The notes below the pieces were generated by a model, which worked only from the letters and a program-made list of their open reading frames with translations, did no database searches and was not told the origin of the DNA. This document shows, one piece after another, positions 1-18,208 of a stretch of 64,000 nt of DNA; positions within the stretch are counted from its first letter, which is position 1, and the number at the start of each line of letters is the position of its first letter. A program made the translations under genes and the position numbers. The stretch comes from Larimichthys crocea (lineage: Eukaryota > Chordata > Actinopteri > Sciaenidae), in NCBI RefSeq assembly GCF_000972845.2, contig NC_040022.1, positions 14,176,919 to 14,240,918 on the forward strand. The letters run 5' to 3'.

Positions 1-3000
1 ACATCATCTTATTACAATCTGCTTTTACTGTGTTATTGGTGTAGTCACATTTAAGAGCTGCTTCATGAGCCAAAATGACTAATGCCGTCTTAGAACTAAC
101 CCCTTTTGAGATCCCAAATACTGAAGCTATAGTAAAGACATAGAGAATGGATATCAAATGTTTGGCAAAGATTCATGTAATTACAACTATTTAGTGTAAT
201 TAAAACAAAAAATAATGTGACAGGAGATTAAAAGAACCAATAGTTCCATACTGTTCAATCTTTTCTTCCTCGTTGTTCCTCTCACTGCTCCTCTCCAAGT
301 CTGTCAACCTTCCTGGGTGGTTTGTAAGTGCAGCTCACGTACTGTATGCATGTGTGTTTATTTAGTCTGTATAGGGGAACAGAGCCATGGCCTCTGCCAA
401 TTTTCTTTACACTGAGAAAATATGCTTTTGGACAGATGGAAAAAGAAAGCAGTTAAACAGACTCAGGGCCAACAGATACAAGACCCCTTCTTCCTCAAAT
501 CAACCACCACCACTACCAACCCTCCAGACTGAGAAACCAGCAACCGCTGAAAATTGTGCTGCCGCTTTTCAGTGACTGTAATCTCGACACAGCGTGGTGG
601 GACTATATTTTAAAAAGAACTTTTGCCACATGAAAGTGTTATAATATGCAGAATATTTCATCCTCACCAGTATGAGCAAATCACTGTGAAAGAGGGTTCA
701 TCTAAGGATAATTGCTATAATTTTAATAATGAGTAAGACACCACTCTTATGAATCTTAAGAGTCTTATGAAACACCCAACGAATGCACGCACAAAAAAAA
801 TAGCCTTCAGGTAAGAAGCTGTGATAAAGATAAAGATCATCCCAATGTTCAGACACATGGAAGCACTTTAATGACTTGAAACCAATAAAGATATCATGAT
901 TCATTATATAAATTCACAAACACTATAAAGCTTCAAAGTGGCATAACAGCGTTCAAGTATGCACGCAAATCCACAGATATTTCATCTCTCTCTCTCTTTG
1001 TAGTCTATAATCTAAAACAGTTTGAGTTTTACTCCTAGATTTCATTGCATATATATTTAAAGAGACACATGAAAGTGATATATTAAAAGCTTGAGTAAGG
1101 AGAACACCGAAGAAAAAAAGTTTTTCCTATGCTGTTTGTAATGATCAGGTGTTTTTGGTAGATGTAATCGGGCCAAAAATCACGCCTTAATAATAGTATT
1201 TAACAACTTGAGGTAATGGTGAAAGTACACTGAGCTCAAGCGCCCACGTGGCTTCATTTTAAACAGTGTCATCACAGTAAATATGTAGGAAAAAAAACAC
1301 GCAGACAGGGCCAAGTAAACACTCAGATGAGAGACATTTTCGTTTAAATGCCGCACACAGAAGTTTAGAAACTTGTTTAGCCTACTCCATCCACTCAAGG
1401 CCACTGAGGAAGTGTTTAGCCAAAGGCTGAAGCTGTGAGAATGGATGGACTGACTGACTGGAAGGGAGGAAAAGGGGGGAGGAGCGCTTGGAGTAGAGAG
1501 TATTGAAGAGGAGAGGAGGGTCTGAGGAAGAGAGGAGAGGAGGGTGTAGGAGTTAGGGGGATGTGAGGAAAAGAAGGAGGAGGGGAATACCACCCACTAA
1601 GCCAGTTGTGGAGAGGTTCTGGGGGTTGGGCTGCTCACAGGAAACAGTTGTGGCTCCATCCCAGGCCTCACACCGAGCAGCCCTGGGCCACCCAGTCATC
1701 GACAGACAGACCTACCAAATGGTCTGGCCGGGCCAAACCGACAGGGATTTGTTTATTTTTCATCCTTTGGCGGTGGGGGGAAAATTGTTCAGCACAAGCT
1801 GTTTATTAGACCTTTGATTTGTCATGTGTCGCTTGCGGGGAATGTGTATACATAAGTCCAACTTGTGTAGTTAGAGAGGTTTGGAGGCTGAGAGGGTGTG
1901 GGCATGGAGGAGTGGGGAGGCTGGGGGGCAAAAAGAAAAGAGGAAAAATGGGAAGCCTCCCACGCTGAAGGCAAGGCTGAACTGCATTATGGGTCATTCT
2001 CCAGCTGTCCCTGATTGTTGATGTCACGGGGGACTGAACTGTTGTGCCTAGTTTGCAATGGGTGTGGGGAGAGAGGGAGAATGTGGACAAACATGGGAAT
2101 CCTACGGTCACACGCATGAAATGCAGTATGCTAAATGGACGAGTGTTTAGGAGAATTTAGGGACTACTGTGCACTCATCAGGAAACGGCACTAGTTAAAA
2201 GTTACTGCGTAAGCCGTGTGAATGTTATATTGTCATAAAGCAGGATATTATAAAATAGGCTACATACAATGTATATATTTCTTTTCCTTCTTTGGCAAAG
2301 GCCAACTACAAAATAGAGAAACAGCACATTTAACTGAGAGCAGAGTGCAGTGAGAGGAGTAAACAATACGAAACATGATATTAGTCAAAGATGTAATAAA
2401 TCAGAAAAGCCCTTAATACAAACTTTATACTATCAACATTTGATTTTTAAAATGTCAGGAAACTGGTCTTCATCAGTGTGACTGAGAACAGACTACTATG
2501 CAGCCTCAGGGCTTTTCACTCACTTTGTCAGCTTTTACCTCCAGACTGCATGCCAGCTGGACTGACCGAAGCGGTGCAAAGTCCAAATCTCAATCCAGTT
2601 AGTCAGACTCATGTGTAAACCCAGAAGGAAGAATTTAGCTAAAGTGATTTATTTAACACACGTCCTGTTAGGTTGAGAAGAGGAACAGCGAGACCACTGG
2701 GGAAATTGTAACTACACTTATCTATTATTCTGTAATGTTATTCCTACGTTTTTATAAATGTAATTTTCGCTTGATCTGAAAACTTTCTGAACATATTTCA
2801 TGAAGTCAGACTGCAATTTAAGACAGTAAACAGGAATTATTTTCAAAATACTATTTTTCACAGAACAGATGAATAAGCTTAAACTCTTTATACATGTAAA
2901 CATATTATTATATGTTGTGGAGAAATTGCTGAAGTCAAAGGTCAATGGTGAGGTCAGGAAGAAAGAAAGTGTTCAGGAGCCTCTGATGTCTTACGCTGTA

Positions 3001-4140
3001 TCATTTATTGATGCTTGGCCAAAGAGAATTAGAGACACTCTCAAAGTACATCAGAAGTGCCTGAGTTGGTCTCACATTCTGCCAAACTCATGCTGGTGGT
3101 CAGACTTTAAACCCCTACAGATAACACCACAAACACTATACGCCCAGAATTAGTCAAAGAGAATGTATTTACTCATGGAGGTGTTATTGTCAGCATATTC
3201 TAGTCTGAAGACACAGATGTCTGTTTATGCAGATTGGAACGTCAACAGCAAGCTATCTATTATGTCTAGGAAGGCAGCAATAGGTCTTTTCGACCCTGGC
3301 CACTACAGTGTTGAGATAGACTGGCACCTACTGTTCTCAACCAAAGCCAAACAACTAATACTGCCGGGGACCTCAAGGCCCACATGTGACCTTGTGTAAC
3401 CTAAGGATAGAAAATTCCATAACATTATATACTATATATTATATAATTGATATCACGACTCTAAATTGCTCGTAGGTGTGAATGCGAGTGTGAATGGTTG
3501 TTTGTCTCCATGTGCCCTGTGATGAACCGTTAATTTGTCCAGGGTGTACCCCACCTCGTGCCCAAAGCCAACTGGGATAGGCTCCAGCCCCTTAATTCTC
3601 CCGCACATTTTTTTTAACTTTTAGAGTTTAGCACATTTGTAACTCCTCTGTGAATATATTTAAATCCTATGCAAATGTTTAATTTTGCTACAAATGTTTT
3701 CTTACCAGTCTTTTATACCAGTGAGCATCAGCCTGTACAACTCCTCACTAAATTATTTATAAGGCTTTGATTTACATATTGCACAGTTCACTGTTACTTG
3801 GTTTTTAATCTACTGTTACTGGTTCTATTCAATTGTTATTTATTTCAAAAACTAAATTATCTCATATCTCACTGTTACTTGTTTTTTTATTTTTTACTGT
3901 TACTGGTTCTATTTAACTGTTCTATTCTATTTATACATGTGTATATAGTGTGTATATATTGTTTAAAATAGGATATTGTATAGGGTATATTGTTAAAGTT
4001 TTGTTTTCTTACTATTGTTTTTCTTGCTATCACTTACCGTTCTGATTCTGATTTAATCTCTCTGTACATATTTAAATTTAGATTTATCTCGTGTTCATTT
4101 CAACGTATGGTTACTGTGTTATAGGTTAATTCTAATGTAT
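1..4140. other. Gene-free stretch
   Basis: No exon set, RNA gene or conserved protein motif could be supported here. The open frames are short, lack coherent splice partners and resemble no family I recognise. About 1,430-2,000 is purine-rich and slightly GC-rich. AT-rich sequence dominates 3,400-4,140. A dispersed repeat at about 3,465-3,605 is listed separately. Confidence 0.6.
3465..3605 (+). repeat. Dispersed fish repeat, LINE 3'-end type
   Basis: The stretch matches my memory of a very common fish repeat. It has phrases for 'vaguely periodic GTGTGAATG', then a 'CCAGGGTGTACCCC' core and a 'GGGATAGGCTCCAGCCCC' core. A degraded relative in the other orientation occurs near 33,804-33,950. 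The family name was not determined. Confidence 0.6.
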
Positions 4141-4144
4141 GTTC

Positions 4145-5068
4145 TTTTTTTCACTCAAATTTTATTAATTTTTGGTATATAACACAACATTAAAGAACAC
4201 ATCACAGGGTCAGTGGGGTACATGTTATTAATATTCCTCAAATGTCTCTGACATCAGTCCAAGTTTTCGGTGGTGTCTCTGCTTTGAGATTTATGATCTG
4301 TCCGATTTTCGCATTTCTTATTAAATTTCGTTTGCTGAAGTCTCAATATATACGTAAATTTTTCCATGTTGATTATCTCCTCCACTATGTCCAGCCAGTT
4401 CCTCCGAGTAGGAGGGTCCTCTCTACACCATTTCCTGGTGATTGCCTTCTTGGCCACAGCCAACAGAATTTTTACCAGATATCCGTCTTTATATTGTACA
4501 TTTTTCCTTGTCAGGTTACACAGGTATAATATCTCACATGACTTTGGTAGTTCATATCCCAGTATGGTTTTCAATTCTACCCACACATCATTCCAATAAT
4601 TTCTTATTTTAGTACATTCCCAAAAAACACGAGTGTGACCTGCATTCTGCTCTCCACACCGTCTCCTGATTATATTTTTCCAACAAAATTCTTTCCACAT
4701 CCTGGAGCTGGTGGTGGTACGCTGTACATCACGTATGTTAAACCAGTCCTCTTCAGTTAGTGGCATTTTACTTTCTTTTACCCATCTATCTCTAACATAC
4801 AGCGTAGTAGTTCCTCTGCTCTTCTCTAGACCCTGGTACAGTGTTGAAACCACTCTTCCAGTAATGTTTCTATATGCATTACACAATGTTATAGTTACTT
4901 TATTCAGCTCCTGCGGAAGATCTGGTTTTTATCTCTTTCTCAAAGAAGTCTCTAACTTGGTAATACCTAAACTGGTCACAATCCTCCAGTCCATATTCCC
5001 TCTTCAGTTTTTGAAAGCTTTTAATTTTCCCAATTATTGTACATATTGTTGTAATCCTCTTGTTAATG
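4145..5068 (-). mobile_element. L1-type LINE, 3' fragment of ORF2
   Basis: The minus strand encodes about 210 residues (4,254-4,886) resembling the C-terminal end of L1 ORF2. It includes the typical cysteine/histidine stretch followed by a 'VFWECTKIRNYWNDV' type motif. A second frame at about 4,905-5,065 continues the homology upstream ('EYGLEDCDQFRYYQVRDFF'), so there is at least one frameshift. A T-run near 4,146 on the plus strand fits the poly(A) end of a minus-strand insertion. The reverse transcriptase and endonuclease domains are absent, so this is a dead 5'-truncated copy. Confidence 0.75.
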
Positions 5069-5076
5069 TATGTTCA

Positions 5077-5170
<94 letters not shown>

Positions 5171-5171
5171 A
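5077..5171. repeat. (ATCT)n microsatellite
   Basis: About 23 nearly perfect tandem ATCT units run directly into the target site of the hAT element that begins at 5,173. Confidence 0.97.
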
Positions 5172-5172
5172 G

Positions 5173-5621
5173 CAGTGGTTCTTAACCTGGGTTCGATCGA
5201 ACCCTAGTGGTTCGGTGAGTTGGTCTGAGGGGTTCGGTGGAGCCTCCGCCCTGGAATTTTTTATACCATTTGTTACAACATATCTTTGTGAGCAATCGTT
5301 TTCGAGGATGCTGGACATAAAAACTAAGAAAAGGAACAGACTTTGCTGTGAAAATGACATGAGACTGGCACTTGCCAAGGTGAAGCCACACATATCTGAA
5401 CTGGTCTCTCAAAGGCAACAGCAGAAGTCACACTGAGGTAAGTTGTTGTGAGTTCATGCACTGTGTTGGTTTTGTTATTTGAACAAGGTGATGTTAATGC
5501 ACGGTTCATTTTGTGCACCAGTAAAAAAAATCATATTTTATTTTTTACTAAAGAAGGGTTCGGTGAATGAGCATATGAAACTGGTGGGGTTCGGTACCTC
5601 CAACAAGGTTAAGAACCACTG
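5173..5621 (+). mobile_element. Short hAT element with perfect target duplication
   Basis: The element is bounded by inverted ends. Each begins CAGTGGTTCTTAACCT when read inward from its own side (16 identical bases). It is flanked on both sides by the 8-bp direct repeat ATCTATAG (5,165-5,172 and 5,622-5,629), the target duplication length expected for hAT. Inside, 5,215-5,436 encodes about 70 residues like the C-terminal dimerisation end of ZBED5/FAM200-type hAT transposases ('YLCEQSFSRMLDIKTKKRN'). The rest of the transposase is missing, so this 449-bp copy is an internally deleted, non-autonomous derivative. Confidence 0.9.
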
Positions 5622-5740
5622 ATCTATAGTGTTGATTTCCATGCGTTGTAATTCCCAACTGAACCAGGTGGTGGCGGTATAAGACCAATGTGGCGATAAC
5701 CTAAAAAAAATGCCGTAGAAGAAGAAGGACGCGACGAGAA

Positions 5741-5782
5741 CCAATCAGATTGTTTAAAATCCGGAAATAGCGCAAGTTTGAA
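5741..5782 (+). promoter_or_regulatory. CCAAT box plus CDE/CHR cell-cycle element upstream of kif2c
   Basis: A CCAAT box (CCAATCAG, 5,741-5,748) lies 36 bases upstream of TTTGAA (5,777-5,782), the consensus CHR. TAGCG at 5,768-5,772 is separated from the CHR by exactly four bases, the spacing known for CDE/CHR pairs in G2/M genes such as cdc25C. It is about 200 bases upstream of the kinesin start codon. KIF2C is an established late-cell-cycle gene, so the arrangement fits NF-Y plus DREAM/MuvB control. No binding data are available here. Confidence 0.6.
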
Positions 5783-5985
5783 TCTTGGGCGGCGCTGAGT
5801 TTTGGCACGTAGGTAAGTTCAGTTTGTTCGTTAGCTGGAAAGAAAAGACAAACAAACACATTAAAAAAAAGAATAGCACGGTAATAATTGGATTATATAT
5901 GTGTTTATTGATCGACTAAAGGTGGATATAACGTCAGGTTTATAACGTAAGAGCGAGGACGCCGCGCTAACGTCACCTGGATAAA

Positions 5986-11816
<5,831 letters not shown>

Positions 11817-11840
11817 GACGAACCCACCCAGAGTTTGTTT

Positions 11841-11846
11841 AATAAA
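11841..11846 (+). terminator. kif2c polyadenylation signal
   Basis: AATAAA lies 25 bases after the kinesin stop codon, giving a very short 3' UTR. Confidence 0.75.
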
Positions 11847-12624
11847 AGCGTTTGTTGTTAAGCTATTCGCTTTTTGATTTTATTGTATTAATGATTTCAT
11901 TAAAGAACATTTATCCAGACACTATCTCGTTAAAAATGTTGCAAGTCTTGTAAGAAGCCACTTTTGGTTTAGTCTTGTGTTTAGGAACTATGTTGTTTGA
12001 TAGAGCACTTCTCCTCGCTGTGGATGTTTTTAACATGAGCAAATGCTATGTAAGCAGTTCTACTAAAAACAGTAAATGTTTAAATCATTTTTTTTATTAA
12101 TAAAAACACAAAGCTCCTTTCAGTAGCATTTATTTTGTCAGGCATTTAAAATTAGATAATGTGCATCATCGATAACCAGTAACTGTGTGGCATGTGTACT
12201 TTTTATTTTATTTTTTTTAAGGGAAGCACAGCCTTTAATCTTTGGGCTGAAATAAATTCATCATTGAACACTGTTTGGCCTGAGTGTATCAGCAATTACA
12301 AATTTAAATTGACATGCATTATGGGGGAAACCCAATTCTTGTGGAACATTAAAGCTGAGTTTGCAGTTTGTGGATTGATCATTGCCTGCACTGAAGCACT
12401 GAAGGTAGTGTAGTTTAAATAAGTAGTCTGGAAACTCACCCAAGTTGACATAAAAATGAAAATTAAATTTAGGTTTGCTTGAGAATACAATAGACCTTTT
12501 TTACAGCACTATTTTAACATGAAATAGGGTCAACGCCGTTGTTTCCAATGATAGTAATTAAGGTTCAGTTCCATTTAGTGCATAAATATACCCTGACGTA
12601 ATCAATGGATGATTTTGTGTTTTA

Positions 12625-12800
12625 AAGGTGCAGTGTGTAGGACTTTATTGGCACCTAGCCATGAAGTTGCAGATTGCAACCAAATTTTAAAGGTCTCTGT
12701 TGATGAATTCAACATATTTACTTTTGTACTGCTAATGTACGATGTTAATATTGGCTTCGAGGATGTGCTTATAATCACTTAAGTGTACACTTCCAACACA
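12625..12800 (+). repeat. Dispersed fish repeat fragment
   Basis: The phrase GTGCAGTGTGTAGGACTTTA and the following bases match a widespread fish repeat. The reverse complement of the same family is visible near 48,930-48,980 ('CTACACACTGGACCTTTTT'). Confidence 0.5.
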
Positions 12801-12897
12801 ACATTTTACACAGAGTATAAACTAAGATCTGTAACAACATAACATGCCGAAAAGGAGCAAGGGATGAAGAAAATGGTTTGAAGTTTAACTGGTAAGG

Positions 12898-13400
12898 CAG
12901 GGATGTCCAAAGTACAGCCCGGGGGGCAATCACGGCCTGTGGTCAGATTTCATGTGGCCCAAAAGCTTCTCTGGTTGACATAATGAAAGCATTTGAATGT
13001 TAACCTAACTGCATAAGTGCTGTCTGTAAATGTGACACAAAATATTACTTTCTGAACGATCTTGTGAAAGACAAGAGCAAGAGTGATACGTTTTAAACTT
13101 AAATGTTAACAGACTTAATATTTCATGTATAGAATGAACACAAGGTTAAGATTTGTATCAACTTCATGCAAGTTTAACATATTCCATATAATTTATTCTT
13201 TGTTACTTGACTCTAGATGTGATAGAAAAGAAGAACTGGTTCTTAGATTTGTTGTTGCACACCCAATTGGCTTCGATTTGGTTACATTGCCATTGAAAAC
13301 ATATAATTGTGACAATGGAAACAACATTTTTAAAATGTTATTATTGGCCCCTGGGCATCTTCACATTGTCAAATCTGGCCACCCTTGTGGTGACGTACAT
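12898..13400 (+). mobile_element. Degraded hAT-like element
   Basis: It starts CAGGGATGTCCAAAGTACAG followed by a 'CCCGGGGGGCAAT' and 'GTGGCCC' section, the typical 5' end of fish and other vertebrate hAT non-autonomous elements. The 3' part has 'GGCCCCTGGGCATC' and 'TCTGGCCACCC' remnants. I could not find an intact right end or a target duplication, so the boundary is approximate. Confidence 0.5.
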
Positions 13401-13620
13401 ACAGTAGTTTACTATAGGTAATCGTTTTGGTCTTCTCCAGTTGACTGATTTAAATCTATATCATAACGCCTGTGTGATGCATCAAATCATTCATAAAACT
13501 AACCCTAGACTATGTGTGCTGGTTTCCGGTTTGTGGCCCTCGGGATGCATATGATACCAGAAGTAAACATCTAATCACTGGGGAAAAAAAGACTAAAAAG
13601 TATCAGCTTGTCTCTTGCAT

Positions 13621-13745
13621 GCAGGGGACTGCAGATCTGGAATGAGCTCGATGAGAGTTTAAAAATGGTGAAATCCATCTCTACCTTCAAGAAAAAGCTG
13701 AAAATAAAACTGATTAATTCTTATATAGAGAGCTGCAACCTCTGA
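13621..13745 (+). mobile_element. LINE ORF2 C-terminal scrap
   Basis: The plus-strand frame gives 'GLQIWNELDESLK' followed by a lysine-rich 'FKKKLK' stretch and a stop. This is the usual C-terminal signature of non-LTR reverse transcriptases. It sits just upstream of the L2 piece but is not in continuous order with it. Confidence 0.5.
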
Positions 13746-13796
13746 TAAAGTTACTGTCAGTATGTATGGGGACCATGTTGTCTGTCGTCTAACAGG

Positions 13797-14141
13797 TTAG
13801 GAGTCTGAGTGTCATCCTCGACAGCACACTCTCTTTTCAGTCTCACATCAACAACATCACCCTACTTCATACCACTGCCATCCTGGTTCATAGCCTCGTC
13901 ACCTCCCGCCTGGACTACAGCAACTCCCTCCTCCTTGGCCTCACCCACAAATCTCTCCATAAGCTCCAACTGGTCCAGAATTCAGCTTGCCCGCATCATC
14001 ACCAGAACCCCTTCCATCCACCACATCACTCCTGTCCTGCAACAGCTCCACTGGCTCCTGGTCAAATCCTGCATAAACTACAAAATCCTTCTGCTCACAT
14101 TCAAAGCCATTCATAACCTCGCACCACCATTTTCTTTTTAA
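13797..14141 (+). mobile_element. L2-type LINE reverse transcriptase fragment
   Basis: Two frames together encode the familiar L2 3'-end protein. An '[15 protein letters not shown]' block leads to 'SRLDYCNSLLLGL', 'LVQNSA', '[13 protein letters not shown]' and '[19 protein letters not shown]'. A frameshift occurs near 13,980 and part of the middle is deleted, so it is inactive. Confidence 0.8.
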
Positions 14142-14193
14142 GTTTAAATAATGACAATTACTGGATGTCAATATGTTGTTTAAAACCTGCAGC

Positions 14194-14195
<2 letters not shown>

Positions 14196-14253
<58 letters not shown>
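14196..14253. repeat. (GT)n microsatellite
   Basis: About 29 uninterrupted GT units lie 170 bases upstream of the selenot start codon. Confidence 0.97.
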
Positions 14254-14256
<3 letters not shown>

Positions 14257-14426
14257 AAAGAACAGCCAGAGCGGTAGGTGGCGCTGCAGGTGAGCGCAGG
14301 CCGTGTTTCAAATCCAGCATTAACACAGAAGGAGAGGGAGGGACCAACCAGTACCGGAGGTTCAGATTAAGCAGCAGCTCGTCTCGTCTCAGTCTGACTG
14401 CGAGGAAACAAAACGCCGGGACAGGG

Positions 14427-17400
14427 ATGGCGATGAGGTGGTTGCGCTTTTCGCTCCTCGCGTTGGGGCTCTTCTCGCTCTGCTGCGCCACGTCTGGTGA
14501 CAGCAGCAGCAGCAGCAGCGGCGTGAAGAAGATGAAGATGCAGTTTGCGACGGGACCTCTCCTCAAGTTTCAAATCTGGTGAGCGGAAAAATCTGGCGAG
14601 TCATCGCGGGCTAGCTCCACTCCCCCGGCTAACAACAACAACGAAGGCCGGAGCCGACAGGAGCTAAAAGCTAAGCTAACAGACTTCACATGAGTTTGTG
14701 TTTAACTTCGCAGGAGGAGCCTTCACACCGAGCTGGTTATTTATTAGCGAAATTACCGTCGGGAGGGTGAATACTTGTCAGGGAGTTCCTGTTGTTCATG
14801 AGCATGTACACAACATGGCCCCGCTTCCGCTGTCAAACATGCGAGTTGACGCTTAAACCACAAATGTTGTAGTCTCTTTACATCCGCCTGTGTTTATTTA
14901 TTTATTTATTTATTTTATATGTTAGTAATACCATGTAGAGCACACTAACCTGCCTTGGGAGTTGATATGCAAATAAACTCAGCTCGTGTCCACAGGTTAA
15001 TGTTAGATTACCGTTAGGTTAACGTTAGATTAACGTTAGATTAACGTGTTCTTTGCTCAGTTAATCTGCAATAGTTTCATTTAATTTCAAAGTTTTGCTT
15101 TTGAAAAAGTTAGCACAGCTCAATGCACATAAACATGAAGAAAAATAGCCTCAAGGGTTTCTGTTAATGCCACGTGATTTTTTTTTTTTTTTTTTTTTGA
15201 AGGTCGTTATGTTAATGAAGCAAATATTTACATCCCCTGACTGCCCTGTGAGTTGATAGAGTCTTGAATTTGCCTACAACGCTGCTAAGACTTTGCACAA
15301 AGAACAAAAACAACGCGCCTGATCTCCAGCCTGAAGTCACAACATACCCTTGAGATCTTTGCACCGGCGTGGCCGTCCCCTTTTTTTTTTGTCTCTGTCT
15401 GTTCTCGCAAAGGTACACCGTGTTTGTCTTTCTAACTGTCCGTTTGTTCTCCGTACAGCATTTCCTGAGGGTACAAGCGGGTGTTTGAGGAGTACACGCA
15501 GGCCTTGTACCAGCGGTACCCGGACATCCGCATCGAAGGGGAGAACTATCTTCCTATACCCCTCTATCGGTAAGACAGACCGGCTGCTTTGTTACAAGTG
15601 GATTAACTTATATCCGGCTTTATTAAGGCTGCCTCGGATTAGCTGAGGAAAAGGAATTCTCATGCAGTCGGGCTTATCAGGCCGTGAGTTTGACTTTTAT
15701 AGATGTAAACACAACTGCCGCCCATAAAAATGTAGCTTTCAGAGTGCTTTTTATTGCAGATATCATTTATTAGAAGGAGTCTTAGCGGCATAATGCATCA
15801 GTGGGCAACATTAAAGCGTTGTCATTTATGATTTGACCGCTCAGAAATGTGTTTTTACTTTAATGCATTCATGTGCTCAACTAGTTTTGTTACAGACACA
15901 AGTTTTGACTAAAAATGTTGAATATATGTAATAAAGTCAGTGTGCTTAAGATCCATGCGATTCTATGTGACAATTGGTCGTGCAGTTAAATCCCAGGTGT
16001 CACTTTAAACCCTCAGGTCCTCATCAGTTCCAGTCTTAATAAACACACCAGGGATTTGCTCTATTAAAGAAAGGGAACAGTGCTACACTCTGGGTTTCAA
16101 GTTCTATAGTCAGTGTTTGCGTCTGTCACTGTAAGTCCACTGAGAGGCCGTAGTTCAACCAGTTACACACCCTTTTTAAATGTAGAGGTCGTAAAATTGA
16201 AATAAACAGAACGTGGGCTCTGTGGATTCAGTTTATTGTTTTGAAGTATACAGTTGCCTTGCAGAATCATAATCACTGAAATGGAAAATAAGTGTTTGTG
16301 CAGGAGGAAGCTACGAAGCTACGCAATTGATTCGCCACAGTGAAGTCTAATTTGAATCAATGGAGCCCACACCCTTCTGTGTCTGGAACTGAGAAGTGAA
16401 AACACGCTTAAGATTTTAGTTAAACATGACTGACCTGCCTTAAAACAAACTTCAAGCCCACATCTATCCATATCATTGTAGTATATCTCGAAGGATTTGT
16501 ATTAAAAGCCAGTTTCTTGTTTTATCTCCTCAGACACATTGCTTCCTTCCTGTCTATGTTCAAACTGCTGGTGATTGGGGTGATTATTATCGGCAAGGAC
16601 CCATTCGCCCTCTTTGGTATGCAAGCCCCGGGCATCTGGGAGTGGGGCCAGGGAAATAAGGTAAGGTTTTCATTTTTACGTGTATCTGTGTGTAGGGGAA
16701 TAGAGTCCAGGTTGTCAGAGTGACGCAGCCGAGTAATTCGTTTTGCAGGTTACCGCCACATATAACACTCATGGATTGAATGCCTGTCTGTTTGGCTGTG
16801 TTCCAATACAGTTGTGTACATGCATACACAAAGCAGTGTGTATTCGAACCCATGGGATTTCATTAGCTGTTCATTGAGGGTCTTCAGGTTGTTTACAGTA
16901 TTGTTTTGCTCAGCTCTGTTGTCCCCAGGGTTACAGACATGCCAGAGGCTCAGAGGAAGACTGACCATTGACGGCTAACATCAGATATTTGCAAATAAAA
17001 CAATTGTGTGTTTTAACAAAAAGGCCGAGGCTGATCAAATGTGGTGCAGTTTTGGTAGTAAAACATAACAATTGCAGTATGTCAGTTATCAATAAATCAA
17101 ATGACTTGAGAGAAGAAATCCAACCTCATTGACTGTTCCAGACTCCGTAATTTGCCACTGCTTAATCTGACTGCACCATAATCCCATCAACCAACAAGGA
17201 GAGCTCCATATGAGAAGGTGTACCTATGTCACAGGAACATCAGTCCGTCCATTCCTACCTTGCAAACAGCAGAACAAGAATCAAAAGAGCAGGCGAAAAC
17301 ATGCAAGAACTGAAAACCTGTTTAGTGACAGTTATTTTTAACACATCAGATAAAGATGTATGAACAAACTACCATTCACCCGCTGCCGCGTCAGCTGCAC

Positions 17401-17769
17401 GCTAATAACCACTAAACTGTGCAAGTTGAGATGTTCTTTACATAACTATTTTGCATTAAGTACGTCTAAACCTCTTCTGGACATTCACACATTCACCCTG
17501 TGGATCTTTTATTGTCGCAGTACTTTACAGCATGTTTTCAGTGCACTGCTTAGTGATTCTAGTTAACTTGATGCAACAAAACTTGCAGACATAACAAAGT
17601 AAAAAAAAAAAAAAAGAAGAAGAAAATGGAGAAGACTATGCATAACCATTTATCTTAAGTCCCATGTTTCTTTCAGATATATGCCTGCATGATGGTGTTC
17701 TTCCTCAGCAATATGATTGAAAACCAGTTAATGTCTACAGGAGCTTTTGAAATCACATTAAACGGTGAG

Positions 17770-17804
<35 letters not shown>

Positions 17805-18004
17805 TTTAAGAAAAAAAAGTCTTGTGTTGCGAAGAAACAAACTGCAGTGAATTACAATAAAGTGAGTAATGTCTTTCCATAGATGTGCCAGTGTGGTCAA
17901 AACTGGAGTCAGGTCACCTCCCCTCCATGCAGCAGCTTGTGCAAATCCTGGATAACGAGATGAAGATGAACGTTCACATGAACACAAGACCACACCACTC
18001 CTAA
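14427..18004 (+). CDS. selenot: Selenoprotein T, ER thioredoxin-like selenoprotein
   Basis: SELENOT is an endoplasmic-reticulum oxidoreductase with a thioredoxin-like fold and a CxxU redox centre. Exons are 14427-14578, 15459-15569, 16534-16660, 17677-17764 and 17883-18004, giving 199 residues including one selenocysteine. A signal peptide (hydrophobic residues about 5-20) is followed by a serine run and the family core. The redox motif C-I-S-U is built across the first intron: TG from exon 1 plus C from exon 2, then UGA at 15,466-15,468. The membrane-associated helix 'FKLLVIGVIIIGKDPF' and the C-terminal 'NEMKMNVHMNTRPHHS' are diagnostic. A plain open-reading-frame search breaks the gene at the UGA. 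Human SELENOT neighbours ERICH6, as here. Confidence 0.95.
15000..15047 (+). repeat. Short 11-bp tandem repeat
   Basis: Three to four imperfect copies of TTAGATTAACG lie in selenot intron 1. No function is evident. Confidence 0.6.
15466..15468 (+). other. Selenocysteine UGA codon
   Basis: The in-frame TGA sits in a C-x-x-U motif at the expected thioredoxin-like active site. The reading frame stays conserved and family-like before and after it. A SECIS in the 3' UTR supports recoding. Confidence 0.93.
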
Positions 18005-18208
18005 CCCGACTCTTCACATCTTGGCTGGAGCTAAAAGCCCCTCCATGTGAGTGTTCACAGCACGGTTTGTTTTTTAACCCTAACCCTCTTTGATGGTTCC
18101 CTTTTTTTTTTTTCTTTTTTTTTCTGTGACTAGTGGAAATCTTGATGAGTTGTAATTTGATCTTTTGACCTCCGCTGTCTAGGTTTGAGGTGGGTTTCTC
18201 ACTGGGCC

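Noticed and set aside
1180..1593. Minus-strand open frame of 137 codons
   Set aside because: Serine/proline-rich low complexity from a purine-rich tract; no splice partners, no family resemblance.
18076..18087. Telomere-like CCCTAACCC
   Set aside because: Only about two units inside the apparent 3' UTR intron of selenot; chance simple sequence.
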